A stretch of DNA of 24,697 nucleotides from DAOTXN01 sp034435435 (GCA_034435435.1 DAOTXN010000138.1:1-24697); one strand, 5' to 3'. Shown: positions 7,128 to 14,230, counted from the stretch's first letter. Numbers and translations are program-made. The notes: generated by a model not told the origin, from the letters alone.

Positions 7128-7331
7128 ATGCTCGAAACTGAGCGCTTGTCATCGAAGATGCTGCGGCGCGACAAGCATGCGCTGCGACACCTAGCGACTG
7201 TGGAAGGTGAGGCCGTGTCCGTCGTGGTGCGCCGTCTCATTCGCAAGGCCGCCCGTGAGGCTGGCTTGCTTTCCACCCACAGCCGTCAGCAAGCCGAAAC
7301 TGACCGTTGGGAGGTGCGCGATGCACACTAG
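7128..7331 (+). CDS. ribbon-helix-helix-like DNA-binding protein, 67 residues
   Basis: GGAGGTG (7116-7122) lies 5 bases before the ATG. The sequence has the CopG/Arc style: a short strand region (LSSKMLRRDKHALRHLA), then EGEAVSVVVRRLIRKAAREAGL. This corresponds to a strand-helix-helix with the usual 'ALxxLAxxEGExVSxVVRxLIR' pattern at residues 17-42. Such proteins are antitoxins or element regulators. No toxin gene is recognisable next to it: the overlapping downstream ORF is short and unlike known toxins. A role as regulator of the accessory module is inference. Confidence 0.7.
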   Translation: MLETERLSSKMLRRDKHALRHLATVEGEAVSVVVRRLIRKAAREAGLLSTHSRQQAETDRWEVRDAH

Positions 7332-7506
7332 AACCATCCCTCTGCCCAGTGACGAATTCACACTCGATTTGTTGTGTGAGTGCCTGGCTAAAATGTTCGA
7401 GATTGACCGACGAAAAACCGCCGCAACGTCTGAGGTTTCCGCGGACCGGGATGTGGCGGTGACCAGTGACGCGCCGGCTTTAGAGCCGGACGCACAAGAA
7501 GTATAA
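7321..7506 (+). CDS. small hypothetical protein overlapping the RHH gene, 61 residues
   Basis: The ATG at 7321 overlaps the end of the preceding gene by 11 bases and is preceded by GGAGGTG, which points to translational coupling. The 61-residue product is acidic (SDEFTLDLLCECLAKMFEID near the N-terminus, then a low-complexity Ala/Asp/Val tail). A helix around residues 10-28 could be a protein-binding segment. It might be the partner of the RHH protein, but it does not match any toxin family I know. Confidence 0.55.
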   Translation: MHTRTIPLPSDEFTLDLLCECLAKMFEIDRRKTAATSEVSADRDVAVTSDAPALEPDAQEV

Positions 7507-7835
7507 CCAAAGATAGATGAAAAGGAAAAAACTGAAGGGATCGGCAGCAGGCAAGACAACGGTGTACGTAACAATGAAGCTTCTACAACATCCACGGATC
7601 AGGGCTTTCGCAGCGAATAGCACAACCTAAATGAACTGAATCCGCAATCCAGAGACCTATGAGCGGCGTACTTACGAGTGCGCCGCTTTGACATGCGGGG
7701 TGAGATTCCTCATACTCAAAGTCAAACTAACCGCCAAGCGGTTTGTAGAACGCTTGCCCCACACCTTAAAGAGAGGAATCTTGCGCAAAAATGTACTCGC
7801 CAACCATCAGATGTGCGATGTGGTGCGAGGCCACC
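7507..7835. other. stretch without a recognisable gene
   Basis: No ORF of useful length is present. Two hairpins are visible: AGCGGCGTAC (7662-7671) with GTGCGCCGCT (7678-7687), and AACCGC (7729-7734) with GCGGTT (7738-7743). A TTGACA with CATACT 17 bases later starts at about 7688 and could be a promoter, but nothing obvious follows it. The stretch may be the decayed edge of the accessory module. Confidence 0.4.
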
Positions 7836-7890
7836 AGTCATAGTGGTCTAGGACGCGGGCCATGGCTACAATTGTCGCGGCGTGGAGAGG
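7836..7890 (+). repeat. direct repeat copy R1 (degenerate promoter segment)
   Basis: These 55 bases match 8586-8640 without gaps and with 8 mismatches. Weaker similarity continues to about 7926. The -10-like TACAAT (7867-7872) corresponds to TATAAT in the other copy, while the -35 position has TGGTCT instead of TTGCCC, so this copy looks decayed. After the repeat a short ORF (ATG 7898) stops after 12 codons. Confidence 0.7.
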
Positions 7891-8064
7891 AGTAGGCATG
7901 TTGTCACACCAAGAATACTCTGGCCCAATCCAATAGAGAAAACAGGTAGTGTAGTTCCTGGAGTATATGATAGGTGGGGAGGAAAGCCAAAACCGTTTTG
8001 GTTACCTGCGCTCGCCAATCCCGGCCGCTTCTTCGGTAGAGGCCCAGGCTGCCCTCCAGTTCGC

Positions 8065-8583
8065 TCACGACGATCTTGAAACAAGTCCTAACTCGCACAT
8101 CACATCTCTCTGCACCGCTGTCAACTCAGCGCGGCGCTCGGCCATCTGTACGCGCAGCCGCCTTGCGTCTTTGGGATAGGTCACGTAGAACAGGCTGAAC
8201 AACAGCCCGCACACGATCCACGGCACGGGCACGGTTCACACTATGGCCGTGGTAAAGCCGTAACGGTCGGCCAGCGCCCCGGCGATGAGGCCCGCCAAGG
8301 CCGACAGCCCGCCTTCGATGACGCTGGTGACGGAATAGGCGCTGCTGCGCAGTTCTGGCAGCACAACGGCTTGCATCATTGGTTCTTTGGCGCCGCGCCC
8401 ATAGTTGGGGCTGGCGCGCTCAGCCCAGTCGCTGATCACGCCGCCCAGGAAGTTGCTGATGGCTGCACCGACGACGATGGCGGCGAAAAATAGCGGCGCG
8501 CTGTGGGTCATGTCGTCAAAGTTGAGGTCCACCGAAAAGCCTAGCTCTTCGTTCCCGCTGCTATCGGCGTGCCTGTCGGCGGT
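8065..8583 (-). pseudogene. MFS transporter fragment, 5'-truncated with in-frame stop
   Basis: Read on the minus strand from 8583 the frame gives two hydrophobic helices (PLFFAAIVVGAAISNFLGG and a later VIEGGLSALAGLIAGALADRYG). These are joined by a loop DWAERASPNYGRGAKEP, typical of the C-terminal half of a major facilitator transporter. A TGA at 8236-8238 interrupts the frame. Beyond it the same frame continues with a last membrane helix (WIVCGLLFSLFYV) and a basic tail (YPKDARRLRVQMAERRAEL) to a stop at 8065-8067. The N-terminal half is missing; the frame ends at the direct repeat R2. It is most likely a non-functional relic. Confidence 0.72.
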
Positions 8584-8585
8584 CT

Positions 8586-8640
8586 AGTCATAGTTGCCCA
8601 GGACGCGGGCCACGGCTATAATAGTCTCGGCGTCGAGAGG
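8586..8640 (+). repeat. direct repeat copy R2 (intact promoter segment)
   Basis: This is the second copy of the segment at 7836-7890, exactly 750 bases downstream. It contains a good promoter (TTGCCC, 17 bases, TATAAT). The pair of copies brackets the MFS pseudogene and an unassigned stretch (7927-8064), which suggests an old duplication or an insertion/deletion junction. Confidence 0.7.
8594..8622 (+). promoter_or_regulatory. sigma-70-type promoter
   Basis: TTGCCC (8594-8599), a 17-base spacer, then a perfect TATAAT (8617-8622). It points at the small ORF at 8646 and the DUF6504-like gene at 8760. Confidence 0.7.
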
Positions 8641-8645
8641 AATGA

Positions 8646-8717
8646 GTGCAGCATCATACAAAGAGTTTTCTGGCCGAGGCCGCGCTGGACATGCTGCGGC
8701 GGTACCTGGAGGAATAG
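8646..8717 (+). CDS. possible 23-residue small protein or leader peptide
   Basis: GTG at 8646 follows GAGAGGA (8635-8641) and lies about 24 bases downstream of the TATAAT promoter. The product (V)QHHTKSFLAEAALDMLRRYLEE has a well-formed amphipathic helix and ends at TAG 8715-8717, right where the palindrome begins. A longer ORF in another frame (ATG 8643 to 8803) reads through the palindrome and is less convincing. No family is known to me. Confidence 0.35.
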   Translation: MQHHTKSFLAEAALDMLRRYLEE

Positions 8718-8748
8718 ACCTGCCAGGTTTTAGAAACCTGGCAGGTCT
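8716..8748. repeat. perfect palindromic repeat element (REP-like)
   Basis: AGACCTGCCAGGTTT (8716-8730), three bases TAG, then its exact reverse complement (8734-8748). This 15-pair stem has no T-run and sits just before the ribosome site of the gene at 8760. I believe such ACCTGGCAGGT palindromes are dispersed in Chloroflexota genomes, but that cannot be checked here. Confidence 0.8.
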
Positions 8749-8759
8749 GGAGGAAGAGT

Positions 8760-9008
8760 ATGCGATTCGTCAACGAGCCGACGAGCGTAGATGCCCGTTT
8801 TGACGCCGACGGTGCGGTGCGCCTGCGCCGTTTTACGTGGGAGGGAGGCTGGCTCGACGTGAGCGACGTGGGGCGGCAATGGCAAGACGCCGCCGGGCGA
8901 CACGTGCTGGTGATGGTCGGCGGCCGGCGCACGTTCGAGTTGCTGTTGGAGCAGGAGAGCCTGACGTGGCGCGTGGTGCGTGCGCCGGAAACCCTGGCGG
9001 CAGCGTAA
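8760..9008 (+). CDS. small protein, DUF6504-like, 82 residues
   Basis: GGAGGAAG (8749-8756 region) precedes the ATG. The protein starts MRFVNEPTSVDARFDADGAV and continues with RFTWEGGWLDVSDVGRQW, a strand-rich layout with Trp at regular places and a closing LTWRVVRAPET. This resembles the DUF6504 family ('F..EPI.V.FD..G.P..F.W.G....V..V...W'), small beta-rich proteins sometimes found near translesion polymerase genes. The family call is from memory and moderate. It has its own promoter at 8594-8622. Confidence 0.7.
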   Translation: MRFVNEPTSVDARFDADGAVRLRRFTWEGGWLDVSDVGRQWQDAAGRHVLVMVGGRRTFELLLEQESLTWRVVRAPETLAAA

Positions 9009-9044
9009 AACGTGAAACGTGAGTAGTACCCTCCCAAAGGCTCA

Positions 9045-10403
9045 TCAGGTCAGAGCAGGCAGGATAAAACGCCACAGGGCATACAGATCGAGCGCGATCA
9101 TCGCCAGGTAGGGCAGAACGAAAGCCAGCGGGCGCAATCGCTCCGGCAGGCGCATCAGGCGCAACAGCGCGTCGGTCGCCAGCGCCGCGCCCAACGCGAT
9201 GGGGATGAGCGCCGGGAACAGGTAGCGCCCTTGATGCTGCACAAAGGTCACGTTGTAATAGCCATACACCAGCAACACCAGCAAGACAGTCAACCCGAGC
9301 ACGCCCAGCAGCAGGTTGCGCGTCGCGTTTCGCAGCCAGAGCAAAAACCCCACGAGCAGCGCGCCCGACCACAGCGCCAGCGCCCGATATAACCAGGTGG
9401 GCATCAGCACGCCCATCCAGCCAAATTGCCCCCAGAAACTCTGAAAGGTGAACGTGACCCAGCGTTCCAGCCAGGCCCGCAGGCCGTAGGTCTGAATCCA
9501 CCAGCCGGTGCGCGGCTGGCCGACGACGACGGCGTCGTGGTTGATCGTGCCGTAAAAGTCCAACCCGCTGTATGTGGCGACGTTGCGCAGCCACCACGGC
9601 GCGGCGATGAGCAGGGCCGGGCCAAAGACCAGCGCCAGCCTGCGCGCCAGTTCCCCACCGGCGCTGCGCGCAGGCGCAAGGGGCCGCTCTCGCTTGCCGC
9701 CGCGCCGCCAGTCCGCGATCATCGCCGCCGCGACGACCAACGCAATCGGCGCGAACGACGCTTTGGTCACCAACCCCAGCCCCACTATCACCCCCATCCC
9801 CATCAACTTTCCGTCCTTCGTCCTTTGTCTTCCGTCTTCCGTCTCCCCCCTTTTGGGGGGGCCTTCGTCGCTTTCCACCCAGCGCAGCGCCAGCACAAGC
9901 GTGAGGCCGATGAGCAGCTCGGTCAGGCTATCGTTGTTCACGCCCGCCATCATGGCCACGTGTTGCGGCAAAAAGGCGACCCAGGCCGCCGCGCCGAGGG
10001 CGATGAGCGGGCGGTCGGGGAACACGGTCACGGCGACGGTGTAGGCCAGCCACACCACGCCCGCGCCGAGCAGGACGGAAAAGAGGCGCAGCGGGAGGAG
10101 CGCGCCGTCAAAGGCCAGATAAAGTGGGGTGGCAAGTAAATAATAAAGGGGGGGCTGCCAGTCCTCGTATTCCAGCGACTCTACCGATAGTTGGGGTGGG
10201 AATCGGTGCGTGGTCAACTGGCCGAGATAGGCCTGATCGTAATCGCCCATTTCCAGCACCGGCAGGCGCCCGTCGGCCAGTTGCCGGATGTAATTGTAAT
10301 GGGCCGGCTCGTCGGGCGCTTGCCAGTCGGGCGTTTTGATCGCGTACAGCGTACCGACCAGCAGATAGGCGACGACAGTCAGAGCAAGGGCAAACTTGTT
10401 CAT
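9045..10403 (-). CDS. GT-C type membrane glycosyltransferase (ArnT/DUF2142-like)
   Basis: The 452-residue protein has a first membrane helix (FALALTVVAYLLVGTLYAI) followed by a loop with PDEPAHYNYI near residue 31. This Asp/Glu-containing motif after TM1 is typical of polyprenyl-phosphate-sugar dependent GT-C enzymes. About ten further hydrophobic segments follow, with NVATYSGLDFYG and HQGRYLFPALIP, the latter a common motif near the C-terminal end of this family. It probably transfers a sugar from a lipid carrier on the outer membrane face. The ATG at 10403 is chosen because the frame upstream (to 10508) would translate a dispersed repeat; no clear ribosome site is seen. A cytoplasmic loop (about residues 198-215) contains an in-frame repeat insertion (9807-9860). 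It lies downstream of metG on the same strand. Confidence 0.85.
   Translation of the reverse strand: MNKFALALTVVAYLLVGTLYAIKTPDWQAPDEPAHYNYIRQLADGRLPVLEMGDYDQAYLGQLTTHRFPPQLSVESLEYEDWQPPLYYLLATPLYLAFDGALLPLRLFSVLLGAGVVWLAYTVAVTVFPDRPLIALGAAAWVAFLPQHVAMMAGVNNDSLTELLIGLTLVLALRWVESDEGPPKRGETEDGRQRTKDGKLMGMGVIVGLGLVTKASFAPIALVVAAAMIADWRRGGKRERPLAPARSAGGELARRLALVFGPALLIAAPWWLRNVATYSGLDFYGTINHDAVVVGQPRTGWWIQTYGLRAWLERWVTFTFQSFWGQFGWMGVLMPTWLYRALALWSGALLVGFLLWLRNATRNLLLGVLGLTVLLVLLVYGYYNVTFVQHQGRYLFPALIPIALGAALATDALLRLMRLPERLRPLAFVLPYLAMIALDLYALWRFILPALT
9807..9860. repeat. dispersed repeat inside the glycosyltransferase gene
   Basis: Positions 9807-9846 are a tandem-like CTTCCGTC/CCTTCGTC repeat, the reverse complement of the GACGAAGGAC series at 17489-17529 and 20478-20517. 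It is joined to a perfect CCCCCC-TTTT-GGGGGG hairpin (9845-9860). It keeps the reading frame and encodes a hydrophilic loop (EGPPKRGETEDGRQRTKDGK) between membrane helices. Confidence 0.7.
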
Positions 10404-10410
10404 GAGAAAA

Positions 10411-10478
10411 AGGACACAGATGAACACGGATGACACAGATTTCTCAAGATCAGTGTGAATCTGTGTGAATCCGTGTCC
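10411..10478. repeat. dispersed ACACGGATGAACACAGAT-type repeat, imperfect palindrome
   Basis: The left half (GACACAGATGAACACGGAT..., 10411-10440) and the right half (ATCTGTGTGAATCCGTGTCC, 10459-10478) complement each other in blocks (ACACAGAT/ATCTGTGT and ACACGGAT/ATCCGTGT). It fills the gap between metG and the glycosyltransferase gene. A shorter relative is at 12663-12696. Confidence 0.75.
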
Positions 10479-10482
10479 ACTA

Positions 10483-12249
10483 TCACCCCATCCGCGCCAG
10501 CTCTTCATGAACGATGGACTCGTCCAGTTTTTTGAACAGCGGCGCGGGCGGGCGCAGCAGTTGACCGGCGCGGAGCTGGCTGGGCTCCCAGCGCCCGGTC
10601 ATAGAGGCGGCGTCGTAGGTCAGCGCCAGGTGGCTGCGGGCCGACTCGTGATATTCCTGGATGCGCTGCTCGCCCAGGATGCTACCCACGTAGCCCAGCA
10701 TCGTGTGTAACTGCTGGCAAGAAAAGGGCAGCACCGGCGCGAAAAGGGTTTTGAGCGAGTCAATGGCTCGCAAGGCGACGTAAAGCGTCGTCCCGGCGGC
10801 GGCCTGGTCGGTTTTGATTTGGAACCAGGGCGCTTTGGCGTCCAGGTAGACGTTAAGCTCGCGGGCCAGGGACATCGTCTCGCTCAACGCGGCCCGGAAG
10901 CGGCACGTCTCGTACAACCCGGCGATGGGTTCGAATGCGGTCTCTACTTGCGCCAGGATGGCCCGGTCTTGCGCGTCCAGTGGGCCGGGGGTGGGCGCGC
11001 GCTGTTCAAAATGCTTGTAGGCAAAGCTCAGGGCGCGGTTGACCAGATTGCCCCACGTGGCGACCAGCTCGTCGTTGTTGCGGTGAAAAAAGTCGGACCA
11101 GCTAAAGTCGGTGTCGCGGGTTTCGGGGGCCACGGCGGTCAGGTAATAGCGCAACGGGTCGGGGTCGTAGCGCGTCAAAAAATCGTCCGCCCACACGGCC
11201 CAGTTGCGGCTGCCCGAAATCTTTTTGCCCTCGATGTTGAAAAACTCGTTGGCCGGCACGTTCCAGGGCAGATTGAGCCGCCTGGTCTGGTCTTCCTCGT
11301 ACAACCGGCCCGCGCCCATCAATTGCGCTGGCCAGACGACGGCGTGAAAGACGATGTTGTCCTTACCGATAAAGTAGGTGGTGCGCGCCGCCGGGTCGTA
11401 CCACCAGTCCTTCCAGGCTTCAGGCGCGCCCTGGTTTTTGGCCCACTCGATGGCCGCCGATAGATAGCCGATGACGGCCTCGAACCACACGTACAAGCAC
11501 TTGCCGGCCCAGCCTTCGATGGGCAGCGGAATGCCCCAATCCAGGTCGCGGGTGATGGGGCGCGGCTGCAATCCCTCGCGGGCCATGTTGCGGGCAAAGT
11601 TAAGCACCTGAGGCCGCCAGAAATCCTTGTCCTGCTCCAGCCAACTTTCCAACGCCTGGGCAAAAGCCGACAGGTCCAGGTAAAAATGCTCGGTCTCGCG
11701 CACCTCGGGCGGGCTGCCGTCGGTGCGGCTGCGCGGGTTGATCAGCTCCAGCGCGTCCATCAGGTTGCCGCAGTTCTCGCACTGGTCGCCGCGCGCGCCG
11801 TCGTAGCCGCATATCGGGCACGTGCCCTCGACGTAGCGGTCGGGCAGAAAGCGTCGCTCGGTCACGGAGTACAGTTGGCGCTGCCGTTGCCGCGTCAGGT
11901 AGCCGTTGCGGTGCAGGGCGAGAAAGATGTCCTGAGCGACGCGGTGGTGGTTCTCGGTATCGGTGTGGGTGAAAAGGTCGTAGCTGAGGCCGGCGGCGAC
12001 GAAAAGGTCGAGAAAGCGGCGATGGTAGCGCTCGAACAGTTCGCGCGGGGTGACGCCCTGAGCGTCGGCGGCCACGGTGATGGGCGTGCCGTGGCTGTCG
12101 GAGCCGGAGACCATGAGCACGCGGTCGCCGCGCAGACGGTGAAAACGGGCGTAAATGTCGGCGGGCAGATAGGCCCCGCCTAGGTTGCCGATATGGATAT
12201 TGGATGAGGCATACGGCCAGGCCACTGCCACCAGGATGTTGCGCGTCAT
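10483..12249 (-). CDS. metG: methionyl-tRNA synthetase
   Basis: This 588-residue class I synthetase charges tRNA-Met in the cytoplasm. The HIGH motif reads HIGN at residues 19-22. A zinc knuckle is formed by C144-x2-C147 and C157-x2-C160. WGIPLP and the Trp-rich YVWFEAVIGY are typical MetRS elements. The KMSKS loop is changed to KISGS (343-347), followed by RNWAVW; degenerate versions such as KFSTS occur in other bacteria, so activity is probably retained. There is no C-terminal EMAP-like tRNA-binding domain. A ribosome site GGAAGGAG lies upstream of the ATG at 12249. The leader folds into a compact three-way junction (12287-12334). Confidence 0.97.
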   Translation of the reverse strand: MTRNILVAVAWPYASSNIHIGNLGGAYLPADIYARFHRLRGDRVLMVSGSDSHGTPITVAADAQGVTPRELFERYHRRFLDLFVAAGLSYDLFTHTDTENHHRVAQDIFLALHRNGYLTRQRQRQLYSVTERRFLPDRYVEGTCPICGYDGARGDQCENCGNLMDALELINPRSRTDGSPPEVRETEHFYLDLSAFAQALESWLEQDKDFWRPQVLNFARNMAREGLQPRPITRDLDWGIPLPIEGWAGKCLYVWFEAVIGYLSAAIEWAKNQGAPEAWKDWWYDPAARTTYFIGKDNIVFHAVVWPAQLMGAGRLYEEDQTRRLNLPWNVPANEFFNIEGKKISGSRNWAVWADDFLTRYDPDPLRYYLTAVAPETRDTDFSWSDFFHRNNDELVATWGNLVNRALSFAYKHFEQRAPTPGPLDAQDRAILAQVETAFEPIAGLYETCRFRAALSETMSLARELNVYLDAKAPWFQIKTDQAAAGTTLYVALRAIDSLKTLFAPVLPFSCQQLHTMLGYVGSILGEQRIQEYHESARSHLALTYDAASMTGRWEPSQLRAGQLLRPPAPLFKKLDESIVHEELARMG

Positions 12250-12286
12250 TGGCGTCTTGCTCCTTCCCTAATAGACTCGGAATCAG

Positions 12287-12334
12287 CGGACGTCCGGCTT
12301 CAGCCGGGGAATCCTCGCTCAAGCGAGACATCCG
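12287..12334 (-). promoter_or_regulatory. three-way-junction structure in the metG leader, or a REP-like element
   Basis: Plus coordinates: P1 pairs 12287-12293 with 12328-12334 (CGGACGT/ACATCCG, seven pairs with one wobble). Inside are CCGGC (12294-12298)/GCCGG (12303-12307) with loop TTCA, and CTCGC (12314-12318)/GCGAG (12323-12327) with loop TCAA. Only a six-base linker is unpaired. It lies about 20 bases upstream of the metG ribosome site. It could be a regulatory RNA or a genome-wide palindromic repeat. Confidence 0.55.
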
Positions 12335-12367
12335 GTCATGACAGCATACCACACTGAAATCGAGGCT

Positions 12368-12376
12368 ATTGTACCA
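12368..12376 (-). promoter_or_regulatory. extended -10 promoter for metG
   Basis: On the minus strand the bases read TGGTACAAT, an extended -10 (TGn + TACAAT). No good -35 is present at 17 bases. Transcription from here would give a leader of about 110 bases containing the three-way junction. Confidence 0.5.
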
Positions 12377-12485
12377 CAGGTTGGCAACAGGAAAAAGGAC
12401 GCAGGGGGATGCAGACGATCAGGTGTCCTCGATGGTTGGCGCTTTTCTATGGCGCGAGGTTGTGTTACACTGAGAGGGGAGGCGT

Positions 12486-12695
12486 ATGATGCTAAATTTC
12501 CAGCTCGACGACGTGGTGCAATTGCGCAAACCCCACCCCTGCGGCGGGTACGAGTGGCGCGTGGTGCGCCTGGGGGCCGACATTGGCGCAGTGTGCACCA
12601 CGTGCGGACGGCGCGTGCTGATGCCCCGCGCCAGATTCGAAAAGCAGATCAAGCGGGTGTTGCCTCGGACACAGATAAACGCTGATCCACACTGA
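12486..12695 (+). CDS. DUF951 family protein, 69 residues
   Basis: The sequence follows the DUF951 pattern closely: a start with F.LDDVVQLRKPHPCGGYEWRV, then GADIGAVCTTCGRRVLMPRARFEK. Cys at positions 19, 37 and 40 and the 'KPHPCG' block are diagnostic. It is a small basic protein of unknown role, widespread in Firmicutes and Chloroflexota and often near replication or translation genes. GGGGAGG (12476-12482) supports the double ATG start. The last nine residues (RTQINADPH) come from a dispersed repeat that overlaps the gene end. Confidence 0.88.
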   Translation: MMLNFQLDDVVQLRKPHPCGGYEWRVVRLGADIGAVCTTCGRRVLMPRARFEKQIKRVLPRTQINADPH

Positions 12696-12696
12696 T
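12663..12696. repeat. dispersed repeat overlapping the DUF951 gene end
   Basis: CGGACACAGATAAACGCTGA followed by TCCACACTGATC is a diverged copy of the repeat at 10411-10478. It supplies the stop codon and the last residues of the DUF951 protein. Confidence 0.6.
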
Positions 12697-12708
12697 CGAT
12701 CTTTTAGC

Positions 12709-14028
12709 TTATCTGCGACCCAGCCCCATCCCCCCGAATACCTCTGGCCCCAGCTTGAAACCGGCTTCTTCCAGGCGCGGCATAAAGCGCGGCCGGATAC
12801 CCACCGGCTCCAGCTTGCCACCGCCCGCCTGCCCATCCCCCTCGAACGGGGCCGCTTTGTAGAGGAAAATATCCTGCAGCACGACCGTATCTCCCTCCAT
12901 CCCTTGCACTTCGGTGATCTGGATGATCTTGCGCGAGCCATCGCGCATACGGGCCTGTTGCACGATCAGGTCCACCGCCGAGGCGATCTGCTTGCGCACC
13001 ACGATGATGGGCAAGTCGAATCCGGCCATGAGGCACAACGTCTCCAAACGGGCGATGCAGTCGCGCGGGCTGTTCGAGTGGACAGTGGTCAGGCTGCCGT
13101 CGTGGCCGGTGTTCATAGCCTGGAGCATATCCAGCGCCTCGCCGCCGCGACACTCGCCCACGACGATGCGGTCGGGGCGCATGCGCAGCGCGTTGATGAC
13201 CAGATCGCGGATGCTCACCTGGCCCGCGCCGTCGGGCAGGGCCGGGGCGGTCTCCAGCCGGACGACGTGCGGCTGGAGCAATTGCAGCTCGGCGGCGTCT
13301 TCGATGGTCACGATGCGCTCGTCGTCGGGGATAAAAGACGAGAGCACGTTGAGCAGCGTCGTCTTGCCTGAACCGGTGCCCCCCGATACGACCACGTTGA
13401 GGGCGCTATGCACACAGGCTTTGAGAAACTCGGCGGTGGTCGCGGTGAAACTGCCAAAGCGGATCAGGTCGTCCACCGTCAATGGATTCTCGGGGAACTT
13501 GCGGATGGTGATGGTCGGTCCGTCGATGGCGCAGGGAGGCACGATGATGTTGACGCGGGAGCCATCGGGCAGGCGGGCGTCCACCCGGGGTTGTGCACGG
13601 TCCACTTTGCGCCCCAACGGCCCGATGATGCGCCGGGCCAGGCGCAACACGTGCTCGTCGTCGTCGAAACGCACGTCGGCCAGGGTCAGCTTGCCGCGCT
13701 GCTCGACGTAGACTTGGTCCGGGCCGTTGACCATGACTTCAGAAATGGTCTTGTCGTCGATCAGCGGCTGAACGGGTCCATAGCCCAACACCTCGTCCAA
13801 CACCTGGCGATACAGGGTTTGCTGGATAGCCTCGGTCAAGGTAAGGTTGGTCCGCTGGTACAGGGCCATAAAGCGCTCGCTGACCAGGCGGGTCGTTTCG
13901 GGTGTGCGCCGCCAGGTCTGTTCCTCAGGCAGGCTGGCGAGAATCTGGTCGGTGATCCATTTGCGGACGCGCGCCAGTTCGGGGGGGGCCTTGGGAGCGT
14001 TGTTTTGCATGGTTTTTTCTTCCGCCAC
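12709..14028 (-). CDS. cpaF: CpaF/TadA-type secretion ATPase
   Basis: This 439-residue type II/IV secretion ATPase powers assembly of Flp/Tad pili or related systems at the inner membrane. The N-terminal region is followed by GYGPVQPLIDD and SEVMVNGP (83-103, typical of the family). Walker A is GGTGSGKTT (216-224), an aspartate-box-like TIEDAAELQL follows, and the Walker B-type segment is RIVVGECRGGEALDML with Glu292. The HNS/H box is TTVHSNSPRD. The start is GTG at 14028, chosen because GAGGAG lies 8 bases upstream. It is alone: no tadB, tadC or pilin gene lies in the window, so it may serve pilus genes elsewhere or a single-gene variant. Confidence 0.93.
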   Translation of the reverse strand: MAEEKTMQNNAPKAPPELARVRKWITDQILASLPEEQTWRRTPETTRLVSERFMALYQRTNLTLTEAIQQTLYRQVLDEVLGYGPVQPLIDDKTISEVMVNGPDQVYVEQRGKLTLADVRFDDDEHVLRLARRIIGPLGRKVDRAQPRVDARLPDGSRVNIIVPPCAIDGPTITIRKFPENPLTVDDLIRFGSFTATTAEFLKACVHSALNVVVSGGTGSGKTTLLNVLSSFIPDDERIVTIEDAAELQLLQPHVVRLETAPALPDGAGQVSIRDLVINALRMRPDRIVVGECRGGEALDMLQAMNTGHDGSLTTVHSNSPRDCIARLETLCLMAGFDLPIIVVRKQIASAVDLIVQQARMRDGSRKIIQITEVQGMEGDTVVLQDIFLYKAAPFEGDGQAGGGKLEPVGIRPRFMPRLEEAGFKLGPEVFGGMGLGRR

Positions 14029-14113
14029 GTTCGTTTCTCCTCGGATTCTTTTTTGTGTCGTTTGATAGTATCGGCCACAACGTGATTTGGTTTAGCGCCT
14101 TCCGAAGGGATCT

Positions 14114-14140
14114 CACCACAAAGGCGCAAAGGACACAAAG
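14114..14140. repeat. dispersed CACAAAGGCGCAAAGGACAC-type repeat
   Basis: The run CACCACAAAGGCGCAAAGGA and the following CACAAAG form an A/C/G-rich repeat of a type often dispersed between genes in Chloroflexota and other large genomes. It lies between the divergent cpaF and proS genes. Its dispersal is from general knowledge; only one copy is in the window. Confidence 0.5.
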
Positions 14141-14230
14141 AACTCTCAAGAGTCCGCAGGAAAGAAACTTGGTGGTCTTTGGTTTGCTTTTTGGTTCCGG
14201 ATCGGCCGGGTTGGAGGTCTGGAAGGCAGG

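Noticed and set aside
7904..8098. Minus-strand ORF of 64 residues next to the MFS relic
   Set aside because: No ribosome site, no recognisable domain, and it overlaps the tail of the pseudogene frame; the stretch is most likely non-coding.
8643..8803. 53-codon ORF from ATG 8643 overlapping the 8760 gene
   Set aside because: It reads through a repeat palindrome, overlaps a better supported gene and its product is low-complexity.
9009..9044. Terminator between the convergent genes at 8760 and 9045
   Set aside because: Only 36 bases with no stem plus T-run; no terminator is supported.
12435..12471. Promoter for the DUF951 gene (TTGGCG...TACACT)
   Set aside because: The spacing is 25 bases and the implied start would fall inside the ribosome site, so it is not convincing.
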